This document shows positions 45,683-53,996 of a stretch of DNA of 64,000 nt, piece after piece. The position numbers and the translations under genes are program-made. The DNA is from Maricaulaceae bacterium EIL42A08. Its GTDB lineage: Bacteria; Pseudomonadota; Alphaproteobacteria; Caulobacterales; Maricaulaceae. The stretch's first letter is position 1. Each line of letters opens with the position of its first letter. The notes under the pieces are model-generated. The model had not been told where the DNA came from, made no database searches, and saw only the letters and a list, made by a program, of their open reading frames with translations. The DNA lies in NCBI GenBank assembly GCA_024178355.1, contig JAMZNZ010000006.1, positions 310,001-374,000 of the forward strand, given 5' to 3'.

Positions 45683-45712
45683 TACGCATCGTATTATTTA
45701 GTACGAAACGTA
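45683..45712. promoter_or_regulatory. Tandem PadR-type operator
   Basis: Two copies of an AGTACG-N3-CGTATT unit stand 19 bp apart centre to centre: TACG-CAT-CGTA (45683-45693) and TACG-AAA-CGTA (45702-45712). The second ends 2 bases before the first ATG of the PadR gene. Autorepression is the likely role, with possible effect on the divergent Pmp3 gene. Confidence 0.7.
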
Positions 45713-45714
45713 TT

Positions 45715-46257
45715 ATGGATAAGGCCATGAATATTACAGCATTGGGATACGCCCTGCTGGGGCTCGTCCGCGCCCGGCCGCGAACCGGGTACGCGTTGCG
45801 CAAGGTTTTTGAAACCACCCCCATGGGGGCATTCTCCTCCAGTCCGGGAAGCATCTATCCAGCTTTGAAAAAGCTGGTGAACGCAGGGCTGATCGAGAAG
45901 CGCTCAAAGGCGACGGGAGGCAGTGCGCTCCATTATCTGACTCCTCGTGGTGGCGACATGATGATGGCCTGGCTGAGAGCCCCAGTGACCATTGATGAGG
46001 TTGCAAGCTCCATCGATCTTGTCCTGTTGCGTTTCGCCTTCCTGGAAGACGCCGGGGATGATGCGATTACACGGCAGTTCCTGTCGAGTTTTGAAGACGC
46101 CGTCGCGCACCATACGCGCGATCTTGAGGCTTACCTGACTGGCCCGGAGGGGCAGTCCTTAAGCCGGCATGGCCGCCTTGCCGTGGAGAACGGCATTCGC
46201 GGCTTCAAGGCTCATATCCAATGGGCAGCCTTCGCAAAAAGAGAGTTTTGCTTATGA
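45715..46257 (+). CDS. PadR-family transcriptional regulator
   Basis: 180-residue regulator. The winged helix reads ALGYALLGLVRARPRTGYALRKVFETTPMGAFSSSPGSIYPALKKLVNAGLIEKRSKATGGSALHYLTPRG, matching PadR, with a C-terminal dimerisation helical part. Two ATGs are possible, 45715 and 45727. Neither has a good ribosome site and the operator ends 2 bases before the first, so a leaderless message is possible. It overlaps the membrane-protein gene by four bases (ATGA). Confidence 0.88.
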   Translation: MDKAMNITALGYALLGLVRARPRTGYALRKVFETTPMGAFSSSPGSIYPALKKLVNAGLIEKRSKATGGSALHYLTPRGGDMMMAWLRAPVTIDEVASSIDLVLLRFAFLEDAGDDAITRQFLSSFEDAVAHHTRDLEAYLTGPEGQSLSRHGRLAVENGIRGFKAHIQWAAFAKREFCL

Positions 46258-47075
46258 TCGGATCAGCAAGCCGATTCATCTTGAAGGCTGGCCTTTTGTG
46301 GGCCGCGATCCTTGCCGCATCCGTTGCAACTTCAGTGTTCATCGGGGTGGCTGGCGAGGCGGTACCGGAGGATGGGCCGCTGGCAGCAGGCGTTGCCTTC
46401 CTTGTCGTCAATGGGCTTCACGCGCTGGTGCTGGCGGCGATTGCCCACCGTGCCGCGCTCGGTGGCTGGCGGTTGGGACTTGTGCTGGGTGGGACGCTCT
46501 TTTTTGCTCAATCCTTCCTGCTCTTGATTGAAGCAGTCTATTTTGCGCAAAGCGTCAGTGTACCGATTGCTGAGCTCGCGGCCGGTAGCATCATTGCGCT
46601 TGCCGCTGCAGCGGCGGTCGGGCTGCTTGCCACATTTGTTTTCAACGGTAAGGGTCGCTTCAACTTTGAGTTAGGCAATCGTGTTAGATTTGCATACTCA
46701 CTGGCCGGCGTCACACTGCTTTACGTGCTGGCTTATTTTACGGCGGGCTATTTCATCGCCTGGGCGGCACCGGAAGTTCGCGCCTACTATGCAGACGGTA
46801 TCCAGATTGATGTGCTTAATTTGGCATGTTTTCAGGTCTTTAGGGGCTTTATGTGGGCGCTGTTGGCGCTTGTGATCGTCCGCAGCCTTGAACGTGGTCC
46901 GCTTGTTGCTGCAGTGGTCGTGGGTCTTTGCTTTTCGGTGCTGGCCTCAGCGCAGCTGCTTTATCCAAACGCCTTTATACCATGGGAAGTCCGATTGCCT
47001 CACCTCGTTGAGATCGGCGTGTCGAACTTCCTGTTCGGGTTCACCGCCGCATTGATCTTGCGACGACCAGCTTGA
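46254..47075 (+). CDS. Polytopic membrane protein of unknown function
   Basis: 273-residue hydrophobic protein with about seven or eight helices (for example AGLLWAAILAASVATSVFIGVAG, VGLLATFVF, YSLAGVTLLYVLAYFTAGYFIAWAA, FLFGFTAALIL). I do not recognise the family. It is translationally coupled to the PadR gene by an ATGA overlap, so it is probably the regulator's main target. PadR proteins commonly control membrane pumps or stress proteins next to them. An upstream in-frame ATG at 46221 is less likely. Confidence 0.7.
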   Translation: MIGSASRFILKAGLLWAAILAASVATSVFIGVAGEAVPEDGPLAAGVAFLVVNGLHALVLAAIAHRAALGGWRLGLVLGGTLFFAQSFLLLIEAVYFAQSVSVPIAELAAGSIIALAAAAAVGLLATFVFNGKGRFNFELGNRVRFAYSLAGVTLLYVLAYFTAGYFIAWAAPEVRAYYADGIQIDVLNLACFQVFRGFMWALLALVIVRSLERGPLVAAVVVGLCFSVLASAQLLYPNAFIPWEVRLPHLVEIGVSNFLFGFTAALILRRPA

Positions 47076-47081
47076 TGCCCC

Positions 47082-47897
47082 TCAGGGCTCAACTTCTTCG
47101 CGGACCTGACCGTAAGCGAGTCCGGCAAACAGCGCTGCTCCACCCAAAGTGTTGCCGATCAGGACCGGCAGAATGAAACCAAGTGCATCGGCCACGCCAA
47201 AGTCGCCACTGACCAGTAGAACGGTGGTTTCCACCGTACCTGCAATGATGTGTGGGAAGCCGCCAGCCCCCACCAGATAGGTCACAATGAAGACCGTTAA
47301 AATTCGCTGCTGGCGGACCGAAGGCAGTTACCAGGCGAGAAGTCCAATCAGGAATCCAGCCGGAATGGCGCTCACCAGATTGGCGAGGGGACCGCGATCC
47401 CCGATCTTCGAGACTGCATCGACGACTGCGCCCATCGCATCACCTGTCAGGATGGCTGGATAGGCAAGGCCCACTATGACCGCGCCGACCATATTGCCCA
47501 GAAGAACCACGCCCCAAAGCCGAAGCAGAAGTTTAAAGCTCGACATCCCGGGCGTGCGCGTGACAGGCAGCACGGCAGTCAGCGTATTTTCGGTGAAAAG
47601 CTGAAGCCTTGCGATCGCGATCAGAATGAAGCCGACCGGATAGCCCAGCGCCGTGATCAGGTGGCTGGCGCTTGTTCCGTCGCCAGCGTGATAAAGCGCA
47701 CCCATCAGCATGGGAGAGGTGCCCATCGCCAGACCTGCAGTGATGGCGGAAAACCATAGTGCACTGACCGGACGGTTCAGCTCCTCTTCGCCCATCTCGC
47801 TGATCGCGGCATAGAGGGTTTTGGGCGCGACATCCTCGCGCTTTACAAGCTGTTCGGCCTTTTTGTCGTCGTGGTCCGGAGTAGAGATGGCGATCAC
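47082..47897 (-). pseudogene. Formate/nitrite transporter family gene broken by an in-frame stop
   Basis: The two parts read in the same frame as one FNT (FocA/NirC-like) protein of about 271 codons: NRPVSALWFSAITAGLAMGTSPMLMGALY to IPAGFLIGLLAW, then TAA at 47328-47330, then LPSVRQQRILTVFIVTYLVGAGGFPHIIAGTVETTVLL to the end. The stop stands where the family has a leucine in W-L-L-P, so a single base change from TTA or TTG would explain it. The FNT signature TYLVGAGGFPHIIAG is downstream of the stop. A sequencing error or read-through is possible. The start is a GTG with a poor ribosome site. Confidence 0.85.
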
Positions 47898-48001
47898 CCA
47901 GGTCTGGAATTGGCAAAATTCAATGCCTTCAGACCTAGATCAAAACCGGCCAGCACCAAATCAAGCCACGCTTCGAGGGTACGCGTCGCTGCGTTGGCCC
48001 G

Positions 48002-50572
48002 TCAGCGCTCATCACCGCAGGTCTGAACAGCATCGGTGTCCGATGCCAGGATGATATCGCCCAGGCCGATCTCACCTTCTGCCTCGTTTGAGCGCAGGAT
48101 GAAGGCGGCGTCCAGCGCGGTCATATTCACCCCGGCCTGGGCAAAGCAGCTCAGGCTTACGCGGTATTCCTGCCAGGGTCCCTGGGTGATTTTGATGGGC
48201 ACGAAGTGTGAAGCACCATCGGCGCTAGAGGCTCCCACGTCCATCCAGACATCCACGCTGTCAAAGGCGCGGGCCCGGAAGGATATCTCCATCTCGCCAT
48301 TGGACTCACGCGACAGATCAACACCGCTATCGCTCGCCAGTCGCAAGCCCGCGCCAGCTTCCCGCCAGGTAAACTGGATAGAATCCTCCTGGGCAGTGCG
48401 GTCGGTTTGAGCCAGACTGACGGCCCCGGCGTCCAGCCGCCCGGCCTCTGCGGCCGTCCAGGTCTCGTCTGAGCCTGCTTCAAGCACCCACGGAGCAACC
48501 GCCTGACCTTGCATGTAGAAGGCTCCGCTCGGGGCCAGGTCTTCAGCCGAAAGGCCAGACTCTTCAGACAGAGCCTCGACCGTTACGGTATCACCGTAGC
48601 CGAGCCCATAACCGTAAGCGAAGAGTGTAGTGTCCTGGTTCTCCCCACGATTGGGGCCACCGCCAACCGCCGTGTTGGGCCATGAAAAAGACAGGCGTCC
48701 GGTAAACTCAAACGTCGGATCAGTGCGAAACAGCATGTCTGCAATCCCACCTCCTTCGGTGCCAGGCAGCCAGGCTGCGATGAAGGCATCAGAGGCATTG
48801 ATTTCAGGGTTGGTCCACATGGGGCGCCCGGACAGGAAAACGCTCACCACCGGCACACCGGCATCGCGGTAGCTGCTCAAATGGCGGGTATCAAAGCCTG
48901 GAGACTGAAAGGCGAGGTGGTCCCGGTCGCCCTGAAATTCTGCATAGGGGTTCTCGCCATAAACGGCGACGACAATATCGGCCTGTGTCGGATCAATCGT
49001 CTCACCGCCTTCATCAAAAAGGACTGTGCCACCTGCCGCATCAACGGCCTCGCGAATGCCATCCAGGATGCTCTGCCCGGCTGGAAACTCAGAATTAGGG
49101 TGATGCGTGCCGCCCTGCCAGGACAGCGTCCAGCCGCCCGCCGCCTTGCCGATTGAGGCGGCTCCATCGCCCACCACCAGCACCGTCATGCCAGGGTCAA
49201 GCGGCAGGACACTTGCGTTATTCTTCAACAAAACAAGGGATTCGCGGACCGCCTGCCGGGCCACTGCGCGATGCTCCGGTGCTGCCAGGATGTCCATGTT
49301 GTTGGCCAGTGGGCGCTGGCTGGGAGCGACTTGTTCAAACAAGCCAGACTGAATCTTCACACGCAGGATCCGACGCACCGCATCGTCCAGCCGCTCCATG
49401 GAGATGCGGCCAGCCTGAACATGGCCCAACGTGCTTTCATAAAGCTCGCGCCAGCTGCCAGGTGCCATGTACATGTCGACGCCGGCATTAAAGCTCTCCG
49501 GACAGTCGGTCGCCGTGCATCCGCGTACCAGCCCGTGGCCATTCCAGTCGCCGACCACAAAACCGTTAAAGCCCATACGGTCCTTTAGCACATCGGTCAC
49601 AAGGCTCTGATTGCCGTGCATGCGCACATCATTCCATGCCGAGAACGAGACCATCACCGTCTGAACGCCTGCAGGGATGGCAGTGTAATAGCCCTGGGCA
49701 TGAATATCGCGCAGCTCGCCCTCGCTGATTTCGGCGTTGCCCTGATCGCGCCCGTCGATCGTTCCGCCATCGGCCAGGAAGTGCTTGGCGCTGGAGATGA
49801 CACGGCCGGTGGCCATGAAGTCTTCGGTTCCTGGTCGCCCCTGAAGCCCCCATACGATGCGCTCGCCATAGGCGCGTACAATCTCCGGATCTTCTGAAAA
49901 GCCCTCATAGGTCCGGCCCCAGCGGTCATCGCGCGGCACGGCAAGTGTAGGAGCAAATGTCCAGTCATGTCCGGAGACCGAAAGTTCGCGCGCTGTGATC
50001 TGGTAGATGTCCTCTATCAAATCAGGATTATTCGCCGCGCCGAGCCCGATGTTGTGAGGGAAGACAACCGCGCCGCGCAGATTGGCATGACCGTGGACCG
50101 CATCAATGCCCCAGATAATCGGGATCGCGATCTCAACCCCGTCTGGGTCCAGCGAAGCGTTAAAATAGGCATCGGCAGCATCAAGCCAGGTCTGCGCATC
50201 GGCATAGGGCAGGGGCCCCGGGGCCGAGTTGCCGCCACTCAGGACAGACCCAAGCCGGTAGTCACGCACCTCTTCAGGCGTTACTGCACCGCTGTCAGCC
50301 TGGATCGTCTGGCCGACTTTCTGTTCCACCGTCATCATGGCGAGGATCGTGTCGATCCGCGCTTCGACCTCAGGATCAAGCGCAAGCGGTTCAATGGCGG
50401 GCCACGCCATGGGGGTCGCGGTCGCTGCGTCAGGTAGATTCACAAAGACCGGCTCGGCCATGCCGGGGCGTTCCTCCATCGCAGCCTCCTCAGGCCCACA
50501 GCCCACCAGGCCGAGCGCGGCACACAAGGCGACAAATGAACTGCGTGAATTTAGCTGAAACTGCATGGCCAT
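48002..50572 (-). CDS. GH3 exo-beta-glucanase lipoprotein (ExoP-like)
   Basis: 856-residue family 3 glycoside hydrolase. It is a lipoprotein, with lipobox LVGC (Cys25). The N-terminal barrel has MMTVEQKVGQTIQAD, SAKHFLADGGTIDGRDQGNAE and the nucleophile Asp342 in GFVVGDWNGH. The second domain carries RQAVRESLVLLKNNASVLPLD. A C-terminal beta-sandwich extension (from about residue 680) resembles that of marine ExoP-type 1,3/1,4-beta-glucanases. It would act in the periplasm or at the surface on beta-glucans, releasing glucose from chain ends. AGGGGGGG lies 6 bases before the ATG. Confidence 0.93.
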   Translation of the reverse strand: MAMQFQLNSRSSFVALCAALGLVGCGPEEAAMEERPGMAEPVFVNLPDAATATPMAWPAIEPLALDPEVEARIDTILAMMTVEQKVGQTIQADSGAVTPEEVRDYRLGSVLSGGNSAPGPLPYADAQTWLDAADAYFNASLDPDGVEIAIPIIWGIDAVHGHANLRGAVVFPHNIGLGAANNPDLIEDIYQITARELSVSGHDWTFAPTLAVPRDDRWGRTYEGFSEDPEIVRAYGERIVWGLQGRPGTEDFMATGRVISSAKHFLADGGTIDGRDQGNAEISEGELRDIHAQGYYTAIPAGVQTVMVSFSAWNDVRMHGNQSLVTDVLKDRMGFNGFVVGDWNGHGLVRGCTATDCPESFNAGVDMYMAPGSWRELYESTLGHVQAGRISMERLDDAVRRILRVKIQSGLFEQVAPSQRPLANNMDILAAPEHRAVARQAVRESLVLLKNNASVLPLDPGMTVLVVGDGAASIGKAAGGWTLSWQGGTHHPNSEFPAGQSILDGIREAVDAAGGTVLFDEGGETIDPTQADIVVAVYGENPYAEFQGDRDHLAFQSPGFDTRHLSSYRDAGVPVVSVFLSGRPMWTNPEINASDAFIAAWLPGTEGGGIADMLFRTDPTFEFTGRLSFSWPNTAVGGGPNRGENQDTTLFAYGYGLGYGDTVTVEALSEESGLSAEDLAPSGAFYMQGQAVAPWVLEAGSDETWTAAEAGRLDAGAVSLAQTDRTAQEDSIQFTWREAGAGLRLASDSGVDLSRESNGEMEISFRARAFDSVDVWMDVGASSADGASHFVPIKITQGPWQEYRVSLSCFAQAGVNMTALDAAFILRSNEAEGEIGLGDIILASDTDAVQTCGDER

Positions 50573-50734
50573 GGACGCCCCCCCTTAAAAGCTGGACGCG
50601 ATTAGACACCGGAAACGGCAAACCCGGTCAACAGCATACTGACAACGACGGTCAATTTGGGGATGGGGCAGGCAGGGCCAGGGGCCAATCCAACCAGCGC
50701 CTTTGGCCGCCAGACATCATATTGCGGGAAAAGC

Positions 50735-50751
50735 TGGCGGAGAGAGAGGGA
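50735..50751 (+). repeat. Attachment-site repeat, left (attL)
   Basis: TGGCGGAGAGAGAGGGA, identical to the 3' end of the tRNA-Ser gene at 58793-58809 and in the same orientation. The sequence after it (CTCTCC) departs from the tRNA sequence (TTCGAA). It marks the likely left junction of the element. Confidence 0.88.
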
Positions 50752-50821
50752 CTCTCCGCTATATCTAATAAAGCTATTATAAATCAGTTACTAAGACATA
50801 AAAGAGTGTACCGAATGAAGC

Positions 50822-50838
50822 TGTAACGTCCCGTTACA
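50822..50838. promoter_or_regulatory. Left-end palindrome shared with the integrase promoter
   Basis: TGTAACGTCCCGTTACA, 7-bp perfect arms, followed by CAT. GTGTACCG stands 8 bases before it (50806-50813). The same pair of blocks recurs in inverted orientation at 58719-58752. It may be an integrase arm-type or excisionase site, or an operator. Confidence 0.6.
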
Positions 50839-50849
50839 CATTGGAAGTT

Positions 50850-50981
50850 CTAGGCGGTGGCGTCAAGCGCCGCTAGCTCAAGCCCCGATAGCTCGGCGTC
50901 CACCTCATGCACCCTCCCGGCCAGCCTCTCCCAACCAATCAGCAGTGAGATAAGCGTCTCCCAGTAGCCGTTAGCGGCTAT
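50850..50981 (-). pseudogene. Start-less ORF remnant at the left end of the element
   Basis: An open frame of 43 codons without a start runs between two stops and reads like the end of a real protein (GYWETLISLLIGWERLAGRV and then HEVDAELSGLELAALDATA). It is probably the 3' stub of a gene lost by deletion or left at the element's edge. No family recognised. The rest of the 514-base gap 50573-51086 holds attL, the palindrome at 50822, and nothing else I can support. Confidence 0.45.
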
Positions 50982-51086
50982 TCAGTGTTTGAAGCTTTCG
51001 TTTGATTTTGGTTGTGTAGTGCTGGAGAGAGCATAGTCTCTTTTCTCCGACAAATTGTACAATTGCGTCTGAGCTAAGGAACGCCA

Positions 51087-51734
51087 ATGATTGCGGTAAC
51101 TACGCCCCAAAAGATCGCTGAATCTCCGGGACGGGGTATTGAGCTACAGCAAAGCATTCCCGACGACGCATCGGCTCCTCGCTTACACCTCCGGCGAGAG
51201 GTTTTAGATGGTTATCCGAACCTAAAGCGCGCCTACACTGAGCTGACAATTGGTGCGGGTGTTGCACTTGTACTCGCAATTCCTTCTGGGTTTGCCTCAA
51301 TTGGCTTTGGTGTCATTGTCGGTGGGCTTTTTTGGTATTTAGAGCGATACCGTCCCGCCATGCTCGGAGAACAGGAAAAACAGTTTTTTCTGGAGATAAG
51401 CGGGTCCGCTGAAGCAGCTGCCCTCCTTCAACAGGAAATGACGCAGAGACGCTGGAAGAAGCCTGACTTGGTAACTCTTGCAGAAGAGGTGGGACGGCGA
51501 GCGCAATACGCTGAGCGGACGGATTACTTCTGTAGCGAGTTTTGCATCCTCTTGTCCGAGCTTTCTGGCATCCACGGTTATAGCTTGGAGCAAGGATGGT
51601 CCGCGTATCGGCAGTGGCGCAATGGCTATCGTGATGAAGACTTGAATAGTTCAAGCCGCGCAGAGCGGATCGACAACATGTTCGGATATATAAAATCCCA
51701 TACAACGTCGGACGGAGTTTTCCGACCAAGGTAA
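51087..51734 (+). CDS. Hypothetical membrane protein of the element
   Basis: 215-residue protein not recognised. A hydrophobic hairpin at about residues 53-84 (LTIGAGVALVLAIPSGFASIGFGVIVGGLFWYL) is followed by a soluble helical part (MLGEQEKQFFLEISGSAEAAALLQQEMTQRRW) containing LSELSGIHGYSLEQGWSAYRQWRNGY. Codon use is less GC-biased than in the flanking chromosome. It stands alone on the plus strand near the left end. Confidence 0.6.
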   Translation: MIAVTTPQKIAESPGRGIELQQSIPDDASAPRLHLRREVLDGYPNLKRAYTELTIGAGVALVLAIPSGFASIGFGVIVGGLFWYLERYRPAMLGEQEKQFFLEISGSAEAAALLQQEMTQRRWKKPDLVTLAEEVGRRAQYAERTDYFCSEFCILLSELSGIHGYSLEQGWSAYRQWRNGYRDEDLNSSSRAERIDNMFGYIKSHTTSDGVFRPR

Positions 51735-52048
51735 CTGATGCGCTCAGGTTTCAGCTTTAGTGCGGAAACATGAAAGGCATTCAAGAGGGGTCGTTCAAAT
51801 TACCAAACAATCTGTCGGGTCTCTTGATGTATAGCGCGGCGCGAGTTTCCCCCTTGCCCCCTCGCGCTCCGTGAGAGTGCGAAGGCTGGGGGTGGAGGGT
51901 ATGTTATTAAATTATTCTCTCGTGAGGGGGGCGTTGAATTTAAGTGAGATGTCAGCGCCTCGAAGGGTCTCAGGTAGGGTACCAAACAAAAAGCGCTGAA
52001 GGCTCCCACATCCTAGCAAAAATGGACGCGAGGGGCATTGTAGCCCCC
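51735..52048. other. Gene-free stretch inside the element
   Basis: 314 bases between two convergent genes. It holds a GC-rich imperfect hairpin (about 51860-51883) and an AT-rich patch. A 69-codon minus-strand frame (51800-52009) has no protein-like composition. I see no supported gene. Confidence 0.5.
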
Positions 52049-52606
52049 CTACTCAGCCTGTAATGCCCGATATACTGACGCCCGACCGATGCCCAGTCGC
52101 TGAGCTATCTCGGTCTTGGCGACACCCTGAGCAGCGAGAGCCTTGATCTCTTCAGCCTTGGCCATCGCTGTGGGGGCGCGTCCCTTATACTTCCCAGCTT
52201 CCTTCGCTTTGGCGATGCCTATCCGTTGGCGCTCAAGCATCAGCGAACGCTCGAACTCTGCGACCGACCCGATGATGCCCATGACCATCTTCCCATGCGG
52301 TGTCGATGTGTCTAGGCCCATGTCTAGAACCCTGAGTCCAACGCCACGTGTCTCAAGTTCAGTCCTGATCGACATCAGGTCAGGCAGCGAGCGTGCTAGG
52401 CGGTCCAGCTTCGTCACGACCAGTGTGTCTCCCTGTCGAAGGTAGGATAACGCGGCGTCGAACTCAGGGCGCTCTTGAGCTACCGCGCTGACCTGTTCGC
52501 TGAAGACCTTGGTGCACCCTTCTCTTTGAAGCGTGTCGAGCTGATCTTGGTAGCTGTAGCTCTGATCGACCGTTGATGTCCTGGCGTATCCGACTGTCTC
52601 ACTCAT
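52049..52606 (-). CDS. Serine recombinase (resolvase/invertase family)
   Basis: 185-residue small serine recombinase. The catalytic serine is Ser11 in YARTSTVDQSYSYQDQLD. Other family blocks are present (DTLVVTKLDRLARSLPDL, HGKMVMGIIGSVAEFERSLMLERQRIGIAKAK), with a C-terminal helix-turn-helix (KTEIAQRLGIGRASVYRAL). It acts on sites with paired repeats; candidates lie directly upstream (52622-52690). It may resolve dimers of the element or invert a segment. TAGGAG precedes the ATG by 7 bases. Confidence 0.93.
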   Translation of the reverse strand: MSETVGYARTSTVDQSYSYQDQLDTLQREGCTKVFSEQVSAVAQERPEFDAALSYLRQGDTLVVTKLDRLARSLPDLMSIRTELETRGVGLRVLDMGLDTSTPHGKMVMGIIGSVAEFERSLMLERQRIGIAKAKEAGKYKGRAPTAMAKAEEIKALAAQGVAKTEIAQRLGIGRASVYRALQAE

Positions 52607-52621
52607 GTCTGTCTCCTAGTG

Positions 52622-52690
52622 TGTCTCAATGACATTTGAGACATATGAGTCCGACTGTATCAGAAGTCAATATATGATTTGTGTGATACA
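52622..52690. promoter_or_regulatory. Inverted repeats upstream of the resolvase (possible res site)
   Basis: TGTCTCAA-TGACAT-TTGAGACA (52622-52643) is a perfect 8-bp inverted repeat, 16 bases from the resolvase start. Further out, TGTATCA (52656-52662) and TGATACA (52684-52690) form a second pair. Two spaced dyads ahead of the recombinase fit the layout of a res site that also represses the gene. Confidence 0.55.
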
Positions 52691-52742
52691 CTCGACCTGA
52701 GCAGCTGAGGCGTACCAATAGAGCATGGTCTATTGAGATGCC

Positions 52743-53351
52743 TCAGGCAGTAGAGGTCGCCGTTTCTGGTTTTCGTGCGTAGCCCATTTGGTTCCGATCA
52801 AACGTCGAGACCTCGTCTCCGCCAACGCCGTCTGGATCGGCGATTGGTTGCCCATCTTCGTCGGTTTCTATTTTGTGCTTGAAGGTCTTGTAACGCCCAA
52901 GCGCTTTGAGCGCATCATGAAGCTCGCCTTTGGTTTGCCCATACCAACCACGCATCTTGTCGGTGGCGTTCGTGTATCCCTCCCAGTGGTCGAAGAAGGT
53001 GCTGACGCTCCTACTGTAAGAGTCGACCGCTGGTCCAACCTTGCCACCAAGGCCAGAGGCGCGAGCTTGTGCTTTGACCTCGTCAATGCGCGCGATGAAC
53101 TGCCCTCTTAACGTTGTAGCCACATGATCTTGAAGCTTGGCCCCACCACCGCGACCGAACGCTATATCCGCCAGGTGTCTTTGGATCGAAAATAATTGTG
53201 AAGCAGCGTTATCACGTGCAGTCCGCCTCGCAAGATATCCCCTGAACAGAAAAACACCGAGCGTCAGCACCACTGAGGTAATCGGATGGTCGAGGCGGTC
53301 GAATCCGGAGAGCGCCGCTGCGGTTATCCGTTCTAGATCGAAATTGGTCAT
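52743..53351 (-). CDS. Hypothetical membrane-anchored protein of the element
   Basis: 202-residue protein not recognised. One membrane helix (ITSVVLTLGVFLFRGYLA, about residues 24-41) is followed by a helical soluble domain (ASQLFSIQRHLADIAFGRGGGAKLQDHVATTLRGQF, SRSVSTFFDHWEGYTNATDKMRGWYGQTKGELHDALKALG). The ATG at 53351 follows GGAGGGAG and is better than 53363. Confidence 0.6.
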   Translation of the reverse strand: MTNFDLERITAAALSGFDRLDHPITSVVLTLGVFLFRGYLARRTARDNAASQLFSIQRHLADIAFGRGGGAKLQDHVATTLRGQFIARIDEVKAQARASGLGGKVGPAVDSYSRSVSTFFDHWEGYTNATDKMRGWYGQTKGELHDALKALGRYKTFKHKIETDEDGQPIADPDGVGGDEVSTFDRNQMGYARKPETATSTA

Positions 53352-53570
53352 CGCTCCCTCCAACGCAACTGTTTTGCTTAGCCTAATGCTGGTGCTGTCA
53401 GAAGAAACTGCCCGTTAGCCGGCACGCGGTCAGAATGCTAGCATGACCAGCCGCCCACGCCTCCGTCCACAACCACTTCAACCACGACCGATCCCTAGAA
53501 CGCCGATCCAGATTTAAGGACCTTCGCGACGCCGCCCTCATCGAGTGGCGCGATTGGCTGAGGACCTAAA

Positions 53571-53804
53571 TTAACAGACGCGTCTGCTCTCGTATAACCT
53601 TGGCGTAGGTGTTGCCGCAACGGTCCCATTGGCGCATCCAACGATGTAAGTGCCTTGCTGTGTGGTCGAGGGAATAATCACTGTAACCCCACTTCCAGCT
53701 TGCGCTTCTGCGTTGGGTTGCCCCAGTAAAACGACACCAGTGCTCGAGCCAACGGCTAGTGCTAGCATTATTCCGAAGACAGACGCGATCTTAGCCAATT
53801 TCAT
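53571..53804 (-). CDS. Small exported protein of the element
   Basis: 77-residue protein with an N-terminal hydrophobic signal (KLAKIASVFGIMLALAVGSSTGVVLL). The short mature part is rich in Thr/Val (GVTVIIPSTTQQGTYIVGCANGT) with two cysteines. GGGAGA lies before the ATG at 53804. The family is unknown and secretion is an inference from the signal alone. Confidence 0.5.
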   Translation of the reverse strand: MKLAKIASVFGIMLALAVGSSTGVVLLGQPNAEAQAGSGVTVIIPSTTQQGTYIVGCANGTVAATPTPRLYESRRVC

Positions 53805-53996
53805 TTTTTTCTCCCAGCAGAAGGCTTTTAGGTGTTCATACCGAAGCATGAAATGGAAGGATAATGCCACCCCTCAATAACTCTTTTTTCGGATGGCGAA
53901 GTACAAATTGAATCATTAGAGAAAATCTATTTGGAGCGTCTTAGGGCATGGTCTAATGGCTCATGGTCGATCATTAACTTCGCCTTAAAGGAGAGC

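Noticed and set aside
47082-47330. A separate short membrane-protein gene of 67 codons at 47082-47285
   Set aside because: It is in the same frame as the upstream part, joined by 14 open codons after one TAA, and carries the missing C-terminal half of the formate/nitrite transporter, so it is not an independent gene.
51800-52009. 69-codon minus-strand frame in the element
   Set aside because: No ribosome site, proline-rich noise (YPPPPAFALSRSARGQGGNS), and it covers a hairpin region.
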